DNA of 64,000 nt from assembly GCA_963575745.1 (NCBI GenBank), contig CAUYUJ010018876.1, positions 1 to 64,000 of the forward strand, in the 5' to 3' direction. This document shows, in pieces, positions 10,591 through 21,339 of the stretch. The DNA is from Prorocentrum cordatum. Taxonomy: Eukaryota; Sar; Dinophyceae; Prorocentrales; Prorocentraceae. The position numbers were made by a program, and so were the translations under genes. Position 1 is the stretch's first letter. Each line of letters opens with the position of its first letter. The notes under the pieces are model-generated. The model ran no database searches and was not told where the DNA came from. It saw only the letters and a program-made list of their open reading frames with translations.

Positions 10591-11573
10591 CAGAAAGAGG
10601 AGGATGAGGAGGAAGAAGAGAGGGAGGAGGAAGAAGAAGAGGAATAGGAAGAGGAAGAGGGCGAGGAAGAGGATGATGAGGGGGGCGAGGAGGATGAGGA
10701 GGAGGAGGAGGAGAAGGAGGAGGAGGGGCAGGAAGATAGCGGGGTGGGTGGGTTGGAGGTGAATGACGATGACGATGGTGATGATGATGAAGGTGATGAT
10801 GATGGTGATGGTGATGATGATGACGATGATGATGACGATGATGGTGATAATGATGACGATCACGATGACGATGGCGACGATGATGTTGTTGTTGATCATG
10901 ATGCTGACGATGCTGATGACGACAATGATGATGATATTCGTTGTGATGATGCTGATTGTAGTTGTGGTGATGATGGTACTGTTGGTGGTGGTCATGATGA
11001 TGATGCTGATGACTATGTTGCTGATGACGATGATCATGTTCCTGATGATGATGACGGCGACGATGACGAAGCTGATCGTGATAATGATGCTGATGCTGGT
11101 GCCGGTGATGGTGGTGTTGGTGGTGGCGATGATGCCGACGATGATGATGTTGATTATGATGATGATGATGATGATGATGCTGATGTCGACGACGATGACG
11201 ATGACGATACCGATACTGATGATGCTGATGATGATGATGATGACGATGCTGATGATGCTGATGATGCTGGTGACGCTGATGCTGATGATGATGCTGATGT
11301 TGGTGATGAGGTGTAGCATGAGTCATAGGATTCGGGCGATGACGATGATGACGAGCATGATGGCGATGATGCTGATGATGACGATGGTGATGATGATGCT
11401 CATGATGGTGATGCTGATGACGATGATGCTGATGCTGCTGATTATGATGATGAATGATGATGCTGTCGCTGCTGATGGTTGGGTGGTTGTTGTTGCTGAT
11501 GGTGTTCTTGGTGATGTTTGTGGTGGTGATGCTGATGACGATGACCATGACCCTGAGGATGATGTTATGATGA

Positions 11574-11647
<74 letters not shown>

Positions 11648-11725
11648 TTGATGTTGATGTTGATTGTTGTGGTGGTGGTGATGATGATAATGATGACGGT
11701 TTGCTGCTGCTGGTGATGACGATCC
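10590..11725. repeat. GAG tract followed by long interrupted (GAT)n array
   Basis: GAG/GAA purines to about 10745, then about 950 bp of GAT triplets with GAC, GGT, GCT and GTT interruptions, including a (GCT)n run near 11574-11596. Open frames of up to about 400 codons (poly-Asp, poly-His, poly-Met) are repeat artefacts. Confidence 0.95.
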
Positions 11726-11834
11726 TGGTTCTGAGCCCTTTCCCTTGCAGAGCAAGCCAGTCTCAGCCGTCCGAGAAGTCAGGTTGACATCAATACAGGA
11801 TTCGACGATGTTTTCATGTATTCATTCGTTCCTT

Positions 11835-12240
11835 CTCCTCCTCCTCCTCCTCCTCCTCCTTTTCCTCCTCCTCCTCCTCCTCCATCTCCTTCGCCTCCTC
11901 CTCCTTTCTTCTTTCTCCCTTCTTTCTCCTTCTCCTTCTCCATTCTTCCTTCTCCTCCTGCTATATATCTCCTTTTTTCTCCTTCTCCTCTTCCTCCTCC
12001 TCCTCCTCCTCCTCCTCCTCCTCCTCCTCCTCCTCCCCCTCTTCCCTCCACTTGTACTGTCACTCCTCCTTCTCCCTTCTCCTCCTCTTCCTTCTCCTCC
12101 CTCCCGCCCTCCTTCCCTGCCTCCTTCCCTTCCTCCCTCCCTTCCTCCTCCCCTCCCTCGACCTCCTCGTCCTCCTCGCCCTCACATCTCCTCCTCCTCC
12201 ACCTCCTACTCCTCCTCGTCCCCTTCCCCCCCGTCCCTCG
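11835..12240. repeat. (CCT)n polypyrimidine tract
   Basis: About 400 bp of CCT/CTT triplets, nearly pure at about 11995-12045. It is flanked by a short unique stretch (11740-11830) without a recognisable gene. Confidence 0.9.
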
Positions 12241-12424
12241 AGCGTTCCTGCCAGAAGAGGCGGAGCTGGGCGGACGTCTGCCAGTTCCACCGCTGCGTGC
12301 GGCGCCTCGCGCACGACCCCGAGCTGGGCTGCACGCGGGTCAAGGCGCGCGCCGGCCCCGCTCACCTCCCCCCGCGGCGGCGCGGTGGCATCGATGCCTC
12401 CTTGAGGAGCGAGGGCCGAATATC

Positions 12425-12800
12425 GAGGAGGAGGAGGAATATTCAAGAATGGCAAACCAGGAGGAAGATGAGGCGGAGGAGGAGGAGGAGGAGGAGGAGG
12501 AAAATGAGGAGGAGGATGAAGAGGAGGAGGAGGAGGAGGAGGCGGACGAGGAGGAGGAGGATGAGTGAGGAGTGGGGAGTGAGGAGTGAGGAGGAGTGAG
12601 GAGTGAGGAGTGAGGAGTGAGTGAGGAGTGAGGAATGAAGAGTGAGGTGTGAGGAGTGATGAAGCTGATGATGATGCTGATGATGATGATGCTGCTGCTG
12701 ATGATGATGATGACGAGGAGGAGGAGGAGGCGGAGGATGATGATGAGGAGGAGGAGTGGGAGGGGAAGGGGGAGGGGGAGGGAGAGGCGGAGGAGGAGGA
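12425..12800. repeat. (GAG)n array with GAGGAGTGA sub-repeat
   Basis: GAG tract, then tandem GAGGAGTGA/GTGAGGA units (12560-12660), then GAT/GCT and GAG again. The same GAGGAGTGA dialect reappears on the other side of the LINE at 19170-19365. Confidence 0.9.
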
Positions 12801-12986
12801 AGAGGGATCAGGGATCAGGCCGAGGCGCATCATCCGATTCGAAAGAGGGCCGCTGGCAAGTGGGCGGCAGCGGCCGCCAAGAAAGGTCTGGAGCTGCGGC
12901 TCCACGCCCGAAAAGGAAACGAGCCTCGTGGCCACAGGGCCGACGGCGCTGCCGAGCTCAGCACGTCCTCGCCACCAGTCCCACAG
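12801..12986. other. Short segment between the array and the LINE 3' end
   Basis: Possibly the LINE 3' untranslated region. A plus frame reads KWAAAAAKKGLELRLHARKG, but I do not recognise it. Confidence 0.3.
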
Positions 12987-13556
12987 CTAGCGAGGCTCGC
13001 GCGCAGCCAGGACCTCGTCACGGAACCAGAGTTGGCCCGCGGTCGGAGTGCCTTGGCAGGGCTGCAGCAGCGAGCGGAAGGCTGGCTGCTCTATCAGCGC
13101 GTGGGCGCCGCAGCGCCTGCAAACGAGGTCGCGCCCCGCGGGCTGTACCTGGTGTTCTTGAAACTCGAACACGTCAGGCGCTCGGGTCTGAGGTGACGAC
13201 GACGACGTCGACGACGACGACTCATCATGAAGCCCGAGCGCCGACAAGGCCAATCTGACGGCACTCGAACGCGCCCTCGGCAGGGTCCCACCGAGCCTCT
13301 CCGTTCTGACCGCCGGCAAAAAGAGATGCAAGGCCGTCGGCTCGCACCGCGCGCCAGGCCGCTCCAACCGAGCACGAGCCATGGTCGCCCTCGCCGAGCA
13401 GTGACACCAGGTGCAGCGGACCGACCCATCAGGGACCTGCTCGAGGTCGTGAGAATCAGAACGAGTGGGGCCGTAGGGTTTTCGGCTTCTGGGCGACCCG
13501 AGGTTCGACCACACTGCTGCTGGCCACCACCTGGGCCGCCCTGGATCTGAAATCAA
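12987..13556 (-). pseudogene. LINE C-terminal Cys-rich tail
   Basis: Two similar modules follow RNase H: VRCTWCHCSARATMARARL...GARC and LVCRRCGAHALIEQPAFRSL...PC. Both have C-x2-C, then a long helix, then a distal Cys, preceded by an HDLEQ/HQVQ-type segment. They look like tandem zinc-binding modules at the end of ORF2; a nucleic-acid-binding role is inferred. The frame overlaps the end of the RNase H frame by about 100 bp, indicating a frameshift. Confidence 0.55.
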
Positions 13557-14241
13557 ACGTCCGCCTAGTTTGCTTCAGGCGCTCCTTGAGCGCTTCCACG
13601 GCAACGTCAGCGAGACAGATCTGGGCCGATCCCGAATTCGCGAAGCAGTCAGCCCAGGCATTCCCACGGATATCAAACACTCGAGACACGCCCCCCGACT
13701 CCCCACCAGGCTCAGCGGCCAGCGCATCATCAAGATCTCCATGGGCTGGGGCCCAGCGAAAGGTCGGCCTCTCAGGCCGATCCTGATAGAGCGTCAAACA
13801 TTCACGCCAAATGGTGGCGTGACGGCTCGATCCTCTCTGTAATCTGTCCGCCCACTCGGCGCCCTCGCGAACCGCGGGCAGAGGATCCGAGACGATCTCG
13901 GCCCCCCACGGGGCCACTCGGAGCGCCTCGAGGATGGCCTGCCTCTCGGACCTCGGGGCCGCCTGGCGCCTCCCCGCGAGGCCCCCATGGCGGGCCCGAG
14001 TCGGCCAGCCTTGGGCCGAGAGTTCCTCGGCGGCCCACCCGCAGCGGGTGGCTTCGGGGACCCCGTTGGCACGGCCAGACCCGTCGGTATACATCGTTCG
14101 CCCCCAACTTGATGACCCCGAGCAAACATCGGCAACGCAGTGGGGACCGAACTCAGCTGAATCGTCATCGAAGGGGGACCGTGCGCGAACTCGAGCGAAT
14201 CGAAATCGGGCGGAAGTCCTTTCGCTTAGTCCTTCAACCAC
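13456..14241 (-). CDS. LINE RNase H domain, open frame
   Basis: A 261-codon frame with a full RNase H signature in order: YTDGSG (residues 51-56, Asp53), SERQAILEAL (Glu99), VSDPL (Asp119), RWAPAHG (His167) and GNAWADCF (Asp198). The acidic active-site residues are all present. It is followed by ALKERLKQTRRTFDFRSRAA, then a shift into the Cys-rich tail. In LINEs this domain degrades the RNA strand of the RNA:cDNA hybrid. This part is better preserved than the RT, but it has no start context of its own and would only be made as part of ORF2. Confidence 0.8.
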   Translation of the reverse strand: MVEGLSERTSARFRFARVRARSPFDDDSAEFGPHCVADVCSGSSSWGRTMYTDGSGRANGVPEATRCGWAAEELSAQGWPTRARHGGLAGRRQAAPRSERQAILEALRVAPWGAEIVSDPLPAVREGAEWADRLQRGSSRHATIWRECLTLYQDRPERPTFRWAPAHGDLDDALAAEPGGESGGVSRVFDIRGNAWADCFANSGSAQICLADVAVEALKERLKQTRRTFDFRSRAAQVVASSSVVEPRVAQKPKTLRPHSF

Positions 14242-15050
14242 TGACGATGCTCCATCAGGTCATCAGGCAGCGGCGGCGCAACCTCTGGATCCTGCTCCGC
14301 TTGGGTCCAGGCGCTGTCACGTTCAAAACATTGGTGCCCGAACGTACCAGGCTTCTGCTCGCAAAATTGACACTTGTCGGAGTCGGCGTAGCCGTGTAAA
14401 AACTTACGAGCTGGCGGCCAGAGCCCCCCCCCCGAGCAGGGCCCTCGAGGTGCCCCTGCGCACGTGATTTCGCACCGAGAGCGCGCCGAGCCGAAGCGCT
14501 CGACCCCAAACAACCTCGGAGCAGGTGGCTTCTGGGGGGGCCGACAACAGCTGCAGCATTTGCACGCGGTTTAAACCCTCGAGCAACAGTCTGCGAATGT
14601 CATGAGATGAGACCGAATGCAGAGAAAAAAAAGGTTTCGCCGAGGTCGGAGCGAATACAATGCGGACCCACAAGGTCCCAGCGGATTCGGCGGAGGCTCA
14701 AAATGACGGCCCCGATGGGCCCTTGGACCTGGGCCCACGACCACTTCGCAGGAAGCGTGCCGTAAGCAAATTGCCAAGCCTTGCGCAAGTCGGAATCATT
14801 CGCTCTGCGATCCCAGACCTAGCAGTACTATCGGAGAACCAGCGGCGCTGTAGGTAACGTCGCTATAGGGTGCTAAAATAAGCAATGACATGAACTCGAC
14901 CTTTAGCACCCATCAGCTCCGCAGCTAGCCCCCTCAGGCTCCGAAGCGTGGTGTCTCCTACTCCCGCGACCGAGGCTTCGTGGCCCCCGCTGGGCATGAG
15001 CCCAGCGCGCCAGAGCGCGGCCGCTTTGGGCCCAGCCGTTTTTTTTTGTT
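14226..15050 (-). pseudogene. LINE RT-RNase H connector with Cys/His motif
   Basis: Broken frames carry segments typical of the region between RT and RNase H: VAGVGDTTLRSLRGLAAELM (about 14910-14970), RKAWQFAYGTLPAKWSWAQV then QGPIGAVILSL (about 14690-14790), and a candidate zinc-binding knuckle KCQFCEQKPGTFGHQCF (C-x2-C...H-x3-C) near 14340-14395. The assignment rests on position and the Cys/His spacing. Confidence 0.5.
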
Positions 15051-15119
15051 TCGTTGTTTGTTAACATACATATATATATGTATGTCTATATGTATGTATG
15101 TAGATATATAAACATGTTT

Positions 15120-15485
15120 TCACAACCTTGATTTTCACCCGGCGCTCCAGGAGCTTTCGGCGGCGACCGGCCTCCACGCTACGGGTGGCCTTCCTACCGT
15201 ATAAATCATGGCCCAAGCTTCGAAAGTGAGCCTTGCTTCTAAACCCCAGCCGCCGCGCCGAATAACTGATTTTCTTTTCGGCTGCGATCGAGTGGGCCGG
15301 GAACCCAGACTCATTCGGCTGCAGCAGGAGACCAATCGGGGCAAGGCGGCGGCGCAGATCTCGAACCGCAGCGAACACAAGCTCGGCATTTTGAACGTCT
15401 GGACCCTGCCACTGGAGAGAAACGTCGCCCATCGCAACCCTCGCGTTGATGGGCGGAATTCTGGAAATGGTCTGCCTGACTGGGT
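15120..15485 (-). pseudogene. LINE RT motif C and thumb, frameshifted and catalytically damaged
   Basis: This continues the RT after motif B. The expected YxDD active site is represented by VAMGDVSLQW (codons near 15422-15434), in which the first catalytic Asp is Gly. The following LVFAAVRDLRRRLAPIGLLL and SARRLGFRSKAHFRSLGHDL resemble the palm/thumb helices of related LINEs. The frame then runs into the TATG/TATA microsatellite at 15063-15115, which translates as a Tyr/His/Thr tail. Confidence 0.6.
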
Positions 15486-17039
15486 TCAACCTTTGGCACA
15501 AACGTGGTTACAACCAGCCAGGATTCCCTGATAGGAGATATAGAACTCAGACAACGCTCCATGAGCTTCTATACACCTGGGCGCGATATACGATTGGATC
15601 AACATCCAGCCTAACATCAACCGGAAACCTACAGCCCTGTAGATATCGAAGATAACTGACAACCTAATCATTTCGTAGCACTTGGCCATGTCGAGAAGGG
15701 CGCTTACCCAGTGCCGACCTTTGGCCCTGGCAATTTCGGCAGAAAGGCTTAGCTCAAACGCTGAATCGCTCGCGCTCCTCCTAAGCCCGCTACCCCAGAA
15801 CTCCTCCGTCCGATTATCGCGCTCCCAGCGCTCAGACACGGGCCTACGGGCCCTGGGCCAGATCCTTATCAGCGAATCTAGAAGAGCAATCAGGCGGTGG
15901 CCCCCGTCAGGCTTCGGCAGCCTTATCAGCTTCGAGACAAGCCTTCGCGAAGGCCACGCTCCTACCTGCTCGCGCCGATGCAGCAATGGCGCAAAGGCCT
16001 CAAGGGCCTCTTCCGAAAGGTACACCGGCGACCGAGGATGTACTGACACAAACCCTACCCCTGTTCGTTCGTCGAACTGGCCTATCGCTGCACGCATCGC
16101 CGGCACTGCGATGTCTGGCAGGGGCTCCCAGGACGAAAAATCACCAGGAAGCTCAGGGGCTCTGCATTTGTGGGTGGCCCAAATCGAACCCCAAACCGAC
16201 GGACACTCATCGGACAGCTCAAAAGGTTGGGCCCGCTCCGTGGCCCCCATGACCTCCTGGGCCGCCTTGGTTTTCGAGTGGCGGTGAGCTGCTCGAGCCC
16301 CGCCCAGAAAAGAAGACCTGACCCAGGTCTGCCACTCCTCATTTTCCACCGCAAGAAAGGCTGCCTCGTGGAGCGCGGCCCTGTCCAGGATCCTTTGCAC
16401 CGGGTCCGCGAAGGACGGGTCGCCCAGGGCGTCGGTGCCCGCCCTGAAGAACCCCGCCGCGAGGTCGTCAAGGTGCGCAAAGGCCCAGCCGTGGGAACAG
16501 ATCCCCTGGCATAACCTCGCCACCTCGTAGAGCACACGAGCTGCGCGTTGAAGCCGTCGCTCTTGATCTCCATCATCCAACCCGAGACGAGTAATATAAC
16601 TTTGGAGCACTGCGTCGACACTTCGCAGGTGACGGGCCCACCTGGCCGCCGTGCTCCAAGCCGCCTGCTCGGGGCTCCTCTGCGGAAGTCGATGTCTAGG
16701 GGTGAACTGCAAACGCTGCCGCTGCATCTCATGCGGGCCACCATGCCCAGTGTATTGATGAACGGCGTCCCCGACCACATCGTGTCTATCGCACAACTCT
16801 GCTTCCACTCCGTGAAGGAAAGTGCCCCAGAACTCACGCAAATCATCAGCACCCGCAGCCTGCGGCAGACGCGCATGAAAGTCTGGCCACAGCCTGGGAT
16901 ATCGGCCACAACCAGGCTTGGCAACAGTCGGATTTGTTTTCGGCTGCTTGGGGACTCGGCACCATAAAACTGTCTGAGGCCCGCCTATCTCCATCTCCGC
17001 TGGCTTATGCGGCGAGGTGCCAATGTCATCGCACACCAA
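15486..17039 (-). CDS. LINE reverse transcriptase (fingers/palm), partial ORF2
   Basis: An open stretch of 517 codons; its 5' limit is simply an internal Met, since it joins the broken endonuclease. After an about 300-residue connector, RT motifs are clear: LPKPDGGHRLIAL at about 374-386; ARRPVSERW near 397-405; motif A VSALLDMAKCYEMI at about 445-458 with catalytic Asp450 (codon 15690-15692); SYIAPRCI near 483; and motif B YQGILAGCNHVCAKG at about 503-517. A stop follows motif B. The next RT motif continues in another frame (see 15120-15485). Confidence 0.8.
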   Translation of the reverse strand: MVCDDIGTSPHKPAEMEIGGPQTVLWCRVPKQPKTNPTVAKPGCGRYPRLWPDFHARLPQAAGADDLREFWGTFLHGVEAELCDRHDVVGDAVHQYTGHGGPHEMQRQRLQFTPRHRLPQRSPEQAAWSTAARWARHLRSVDAVLQSYITRLGLDDGDQERRLQRAARVLYEVARLCQGICSHGWAFAHLDDLAAGFFRAGTDALGDPSFADPVQRILDRAALHEAAFLAVENEEWQTWVRSSFLGGARAAHRHSKTKAAQEVMGATERAQPFELSDECPSVWGSIWATHKCRAPELPGDFSSWEPLPDIAVPAMRAAIGQFDERTGVGFVSVHPRSPVYLSEEALEAFAPLLHRREQVGAWPSRRLVSKLIRLPKPDGGHRLIALLDSLIRIWPRARRPVSERWERDNRTEEFWGSGLRRSASDSAFELSLSAEIARAKGRHWVSALLDMAKCYEMIRLSVIFDIYRAVGFRLMLGWMLIQSYIAPRCIEAHGALSEFYISYQGILAGCNHVCAKG

Positions 17040-17694
17040 GGGAACCTTGGTCCAGATGGCGAGGTTGGTGCTGGCTACGAAGAAATCTATCTTAGTTCCA
17101 GGACTAGATAGAGTACACGTTTGGCCTGCTGGTGCCGCAACCGCACCTCCAATACCAGCATTTCACGCAGAGATCTGGTCTGGGTGCATCTGGAAATCGC
17201 CTCCTATGACCCAATCGTAGCCAAGGCTGTGGATGCGGTTGACGTAGGCAGCGATCTCAGTCAGCAAGCTAACATTGGCAGGGCTGAACTCCTCCGACGT
17301 GTGAAGGTAATCCGAGGTCGTCACAAACCCTTTCTTGCAACAATTGCGAATGTGTCCTGCCGCCGCGCGCCCTGGGCTGATGAGGCTGCTGGGCAGCAAA
17401 GGCGGCGCCGTCGCTTGAATCCTCTTGGGCGCAAGCACGGCGACGCCGCCGTGAGAGCCGCCTCCCTCACTCGGGGTGGCTGGCGCCCAAACTCCATGAT
17501 ATCCTCAAGCGGTAACGCGCACTTGGAAATATGGCAGCTGCTCAGGTAAACGATGATGCTCTTGGGCCATAACCATTATGGCGCCGTCGCTCACAGAAGT
17601 GTGCTTCGACTCCAAGATAGTGGCCAGTGGTCCGTGCGACGTGGTATTCGTGGTAACAACTCTGGTCGTTGCTGCGATCAGATATACCAAGACA
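17000..17694 (-). pseudogene. LINE APE-type endonuclease domain, broken
   Basis: Three landmarks of an apurinic-endonuclease-like (EEP fold) domain occur in order but in different frames. MAQEHHRLPE at about 17537-17570 carries the metal-binding Glu. GGDFQMHP at about 17181-17204 is the GDFN-type motif. TSPHKPAEM at about 16994-17020 is the equivalent of the C-terminal SDH His. Between them a GGSHGGVAVLAP segment matches the usual core strand. Stops at 17505 and 17163 break the domain. In LINEs this domain nicks target DNA to prime reverse transcription. Confidence 0.65.
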
Positions 17695-18292
17695 CTAAGC
17701 TGTGACCTTCGCCCGCTTGACAAAGTGGGCCAAGGTGTCTCCTGCTCGCTTGGCCGCCTCGCGGAGCTCTGCATGTTCTGACGGCACTTCAACGTTGACG
17801 CTTTCCAGGAAAGCCTTGAGCGCGGCGGGCGAGTCGGTGTCATGATTGGGGATGAAGGCGGCGCTGGCTGCTGGTGCTGCTGCTGCCGCCGCCGTCCCCG
17901 CCGACGCCCCTTGCTCAGGAGGATGTGTAGCCTGCTGACGTTCAGCCTCTGCACGCCGACGCTCTTCCTTGTGCTGCTCTTCGGCCCGGCGAGCCCCCTC
18001 CAAGATTGCGCGCAGCCTCTCAGCCATCGACTGCGCGCCGCCGAAGCTGCTGAGCATCTCGCCCAGCCTCGCGACCGAAAGGCCAGCCGCCTGCGGGAGG
18101 ACCTGCTCGAGAGAGGCCGCCGTCACCTTCCGCGGGCTCCGGCGTGGGCGCCACCAGCTGCCGCCGCGTCTCCTCCAGCTCGAGAATCTCCTTCGGGGTG
18201 TCGCGCAGCGCCTTCTGCGCCTCCTGCAGGTCGCGCTCGGCGGCCTCGAGCACAGACTGGGCTGCCTCCTGCTTCTCGCGCCGCTTCTCCAA
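17695..18292 (-). pseudogene. LINE ORF1, C-terminal part after stop and frameshift
   Basis: In frame with the upstream piece, the coiled coil continues (LEAAERDLQEAQKALRDTPK, then EILELEETRRQL) until about 18125. A shift then moves the signal to another frame (KVTAASLEQVLPQAAGLSV, ARLGEMLSSFGGAQSMAERL), ending HFVKRAKVTA-stop at 17695. It is Ala/Glu/Arg-rich and helical throughout. The stop and shift mean no intact ORF1 can be made from this copy. Confidence 0.55.
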
Positions 18293-18847
18293 CTACTGAT
18301 GCTGAAAACCAATCTCCCTGATCCGAACATCCAGAGGCTTGCCCGACGCCAACTTCTGACGCAAGTCCTGCTGCTTCGCGCGCAGCTTGCCCAGCGCCTC
18401 GACGACGTCGGGGTCCTGGGTGTCCTTGAGAGCCTCAATGTGCGCGGACGTGTCGGCCAACTGCTTGCGCGGCGCGCCCTCCATCCCGCTTTGGAGCGCG
18501 GGGTCCACGGCCCCGTCGTCCACGTCCATGCGGTCAGGCACGCGGGCTGCGACGGACTTGAGCTGCGCCAGCTCGTCCTTGCACTTCTTGAGCTCCTTCT
18601 CCAACTTTGCTGTCGCCGCGTTACTCCCCTGCACGGCAACATTCTGCGAAACGCTCCTCGACGGCAGAAGCGGCTGCTTGTGCCCCGCAAGCGCCGTCGA
18701 CTTGTGCTGTCCACACTTGGTACAACTCTCACAATCCGCTCTGTTCCACCATTTGTCTTTGTCTGGCGGCGACCAGCAGTGCTTGCGGTACCACGGCGAC
18801 GCCCATGCCCTCCTTTGCTGTCGATGGCCCGAGAGAGAAGGAACCAT
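18293..18847 (-). CDS. LINE ORF1, N-terminal part: Cys-rich motif and coiled coil
   Basis: A 184-codon frame from the first ATG downstream of the spliced leader (about 190 nt leader). Residues about 19-45 contain an aromatic- and Cys-rich motif (WYRKHC...CESCTKC) that resembles a degenerate small zinc ribbon. It is followed by heptad-rich helices (KLEKELKKCKDELAQLKSV and LGKLRAKQQDLRQKL). The frame ends at a TAG after FQHQ, and the same frame continues immediately with LEKRREKQEAAQSVLEAAER, so the stop is probably a mutation in a longer ORF1. LINE ORF1 proteins are RNA-binding, coiled-coil chaperones; that role is inferred from position and architecture. Confidence 0.6.
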   Translation of the reverse strand: MVPSLSGHRQQRRAWASPWYRKHCWSPPDKDKWWNRADCESCTKCGQHKSTALAGHKQPLLPSRSVSQNVAVQGSNAATAKLEKELKKCKDELAQLKSVAARVPDRMDVDDGAVDPALQSGMEGAPRKQLADTSAHIEALKDTQDPDVVEALGKLRAKQQDLRQKLASGKPLDVRIREIGFQHQ

Positions 18848-19035
18848 CGCGCCTGGGCAGCTAGGGCCGAGGCGCCCGTGCTGTACAGGATGGTCGCAAA
18901 GGGGTGCGGGCAACCCGCAGTACAGTATTGAGAATGTAGGCGAGAGGAGCCTCCTGCCAGGGCAGGCCTCTGTGGAGGCTCAAGCTGTTGGGGCCGCTGA
19001 TCCCCTTGCCACAATGTCAAGCCCTGAGCGAAACA

Positions 19036-19057
19036 CTTGAGCCAAAATGGCTACGGA
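19036..19057 (-). other. DinoSL relict at the 5' end of the LINE
   Basis: The plus strand reads CTTGAGCCAAAATGGCTACG plus GA, the reverse complement of the 22-nt dinoflagellate spliced leader, matching at every position (the variable first base is T). It is not followed by a GT donor, so it is not an SL RNA gene. It lies directly 5' of the LINE ORF1 on the same strand and directly abuts the GAG array at 19058. Confidence 0.93.
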
Positions 19058-19545
19058 GGAGGAAGAGGAGAAGGAGGAGGATGAGGAGGAGCAGGAGGAG
19101 GTGGAGGAGCAGGAGGAGGAGGAGGAGGAGCAGGACAAGGAGGAGGAAGAGGAGGAGGAGGAGGACGAGGAGGAGTGAGGAATGAGGAGTGAGGGGTGAG
19201 GAGTGAGGAGTGAGGAGTGAAGAGTGAGGAGTGAGGAGGAAGATGAGGAGGAGGACGAGGAGGAGTGAGGAATAAGGAGTGAGGGGTGAGGAGTGAGGAG
19301 TGAGGAGTGAAGAGTGAGGAGTGAGGAGGAAGATGAGGAGGAGGAGGACGAGGAGGAGTGAGGAGGAGGAGGGGGGAGGAGGAGGAGGAGGAGGAGCAGG
19401 AACAGGAACAGGAATATGAACAGGAACAGGAACAGGAGGAGGCGGAGGAGGAGGAGGAGGGGAAAGAGGATGATGATGATGAGAAGGAGGAGGAGGGTGA
19501 GCAGTAGGAGGAGGATGAGGAAGAGGAGAAGGGAATAGGATACTC
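19058..19545. repeat. (GAG)n array with duplicated GAGGAGTGA block
   Basis: A purine GAG tract contains two nearly identical ~90-bp blocks of GAGGAGTGAGGA/GTGAAGAGTGAGG (about 19165-19250 and 19260-19345), then GAACAGGAACAG and GAG triplets. It begins immediately at the spliced leader of the LINE. Confidence 0.95.
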
Positions 19546-19557
19546 ATCACACCACTA

Positions 19558-20365
<808 letters not shown>

Positions 20366-20476
20366 CGAAGGCCTGACGGCCGGTGCCGCCGACCCTGTTC
20401 GCAATGCGCAGCAAGAGGCACGGGCTGTGGGATGGTTTGGGGGAACGGGGAGAAGGACGAGAAGGTGGGGGAGGGA

Positions 20477-21240
20477 GGTGTCGTATCTGACCCGGGACTT
20501 CCCCGGGACTCCCCCGGGACCCCCCCCGGGACCTCCTCTCCCCCCCCCGTCGGGGAAGGGAAAGGGAAGGGGCTTCCCTTCGACTCAATGACGACGTTGC
20601 TCAAGGTCGGTACGGGGGGGGGGCGTCGTATCTGACTCGGGGGGGGGTCGCTACCCCCCCCGCTACCCCCCCCCCCCTCCCGGCGGGGGAGGAATGAAAG
20701 GGAAGGGGCTTCCCTTCGACTCAATTACGAGGTTGCTCAAGGTCGGCTTGGCTGGAGCCCAGGGGAAGAGGAGTCCCAGGGGGGGGCGTCGTATCTGACC
20801 CGGGGGGGGGGGTCGCTACCCCCCCCCCCTCCCGGCGGGGGAGGGATCAAAGGGAAGGGGCTTCCCTTCGACTCAATTACGAGGTTGCTCAAGGTCGGCT
20901 TGGCTGGAGCCCAGGGGAAGAGGAGTCCCAGGGGGGGGCGTCGTATCTGACCCGGGGGGGGGGTCGCTACCCCCCCCCCTCCCGGCGGGGGAGGGATCAA
21001 AGGGAAGGGGCTTCCCTTCGACTCAATTACGAGGTTGCTCAAGGTCGGCTTGGCTGGAGCCCAGGGGAAGAGGAGTCCCAGGGGGGGGCGTCGTATCTGA
21101 CCCGGGGGGGGGGTCGCTACCCCCCCCCCCCTCCCGGCGGGGGAGGGATCAAAGGGAAGGGGCTTCCCTTCGACTCAATTACGAGGTTGCTCAAGGTCGG
21201 CTTGGCTGGAGCCCAGGGGAAGAGGTCTCCCAGGGAAAGG
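20477..21240. repeat. About 150-bp satellite, five copies with variable G/C homopolymers
   Basis: GTCGTATCTGACCCGG recurs near 20477, 20624, 20787, 20939 and 21089. Each unit has a run of G, a run of C, CCTCCCGGCGGGGGAGG, GGGAAGGGGCTTCCCTTCGA, then CTCAATTACGAGGTTGCTCA and GGCTTGGCTGGAGCCCAGGG. The later copies are nearly identical apart from run length, suggesting recent amplification. Confidence 0.93.
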
Positions 21241-21339
21241 GAAGGACAGAGACGACGAGTACAAAGAATGACGGAGATGACGGCTCGAACGGAAAAGCCC
21301 CTCACACACGCCGACAGGGTCGGCGGATTATTGACACGG

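Larger units (their letters stand above)
12987..19057 (-). mobile_element. Near full-length, inactivated APE-type LINE (LINE-1 of this window)
   Basis: Reading the minus strand from 19057 downward, all parts of an APE-type non-LTR retrotransposon occur in canonical order: spliced leader, ORF1 with coiled coil (18847-17695), APE endonuclease (17694-17000), reverse transcriptase (17039-about 15120), thumb/linker with a Cys/His motif (about 15050-14226), RNase H (14241-13456) and a Cys-rich tail (13556-12987). Several frameshifts, an in-frame stop in ORF1, loss of the first RT active-site Asp and a TATG microsatellite at 15063-15115 show the copy is dead. Both flanks are GAG arrays on the plus strand, so the LINE sense strand lies on the CCT strand. 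The 3' end is placed at the last recognisable stop codon; the true end may be lower. Confidence 0.85.

Noticed and set aside
10547-11755. His-rich metal-binding protein on the minus strand
   Set aside because: It is the translation of the interrupted GAT array, and equivalent Asp and Met frames exist on the other strand.
19036-19057. Functional spliced-leader RNA gene
   Set aside because: No GT donor or SL intron follows any of the three leader sequences, so they are relicts.
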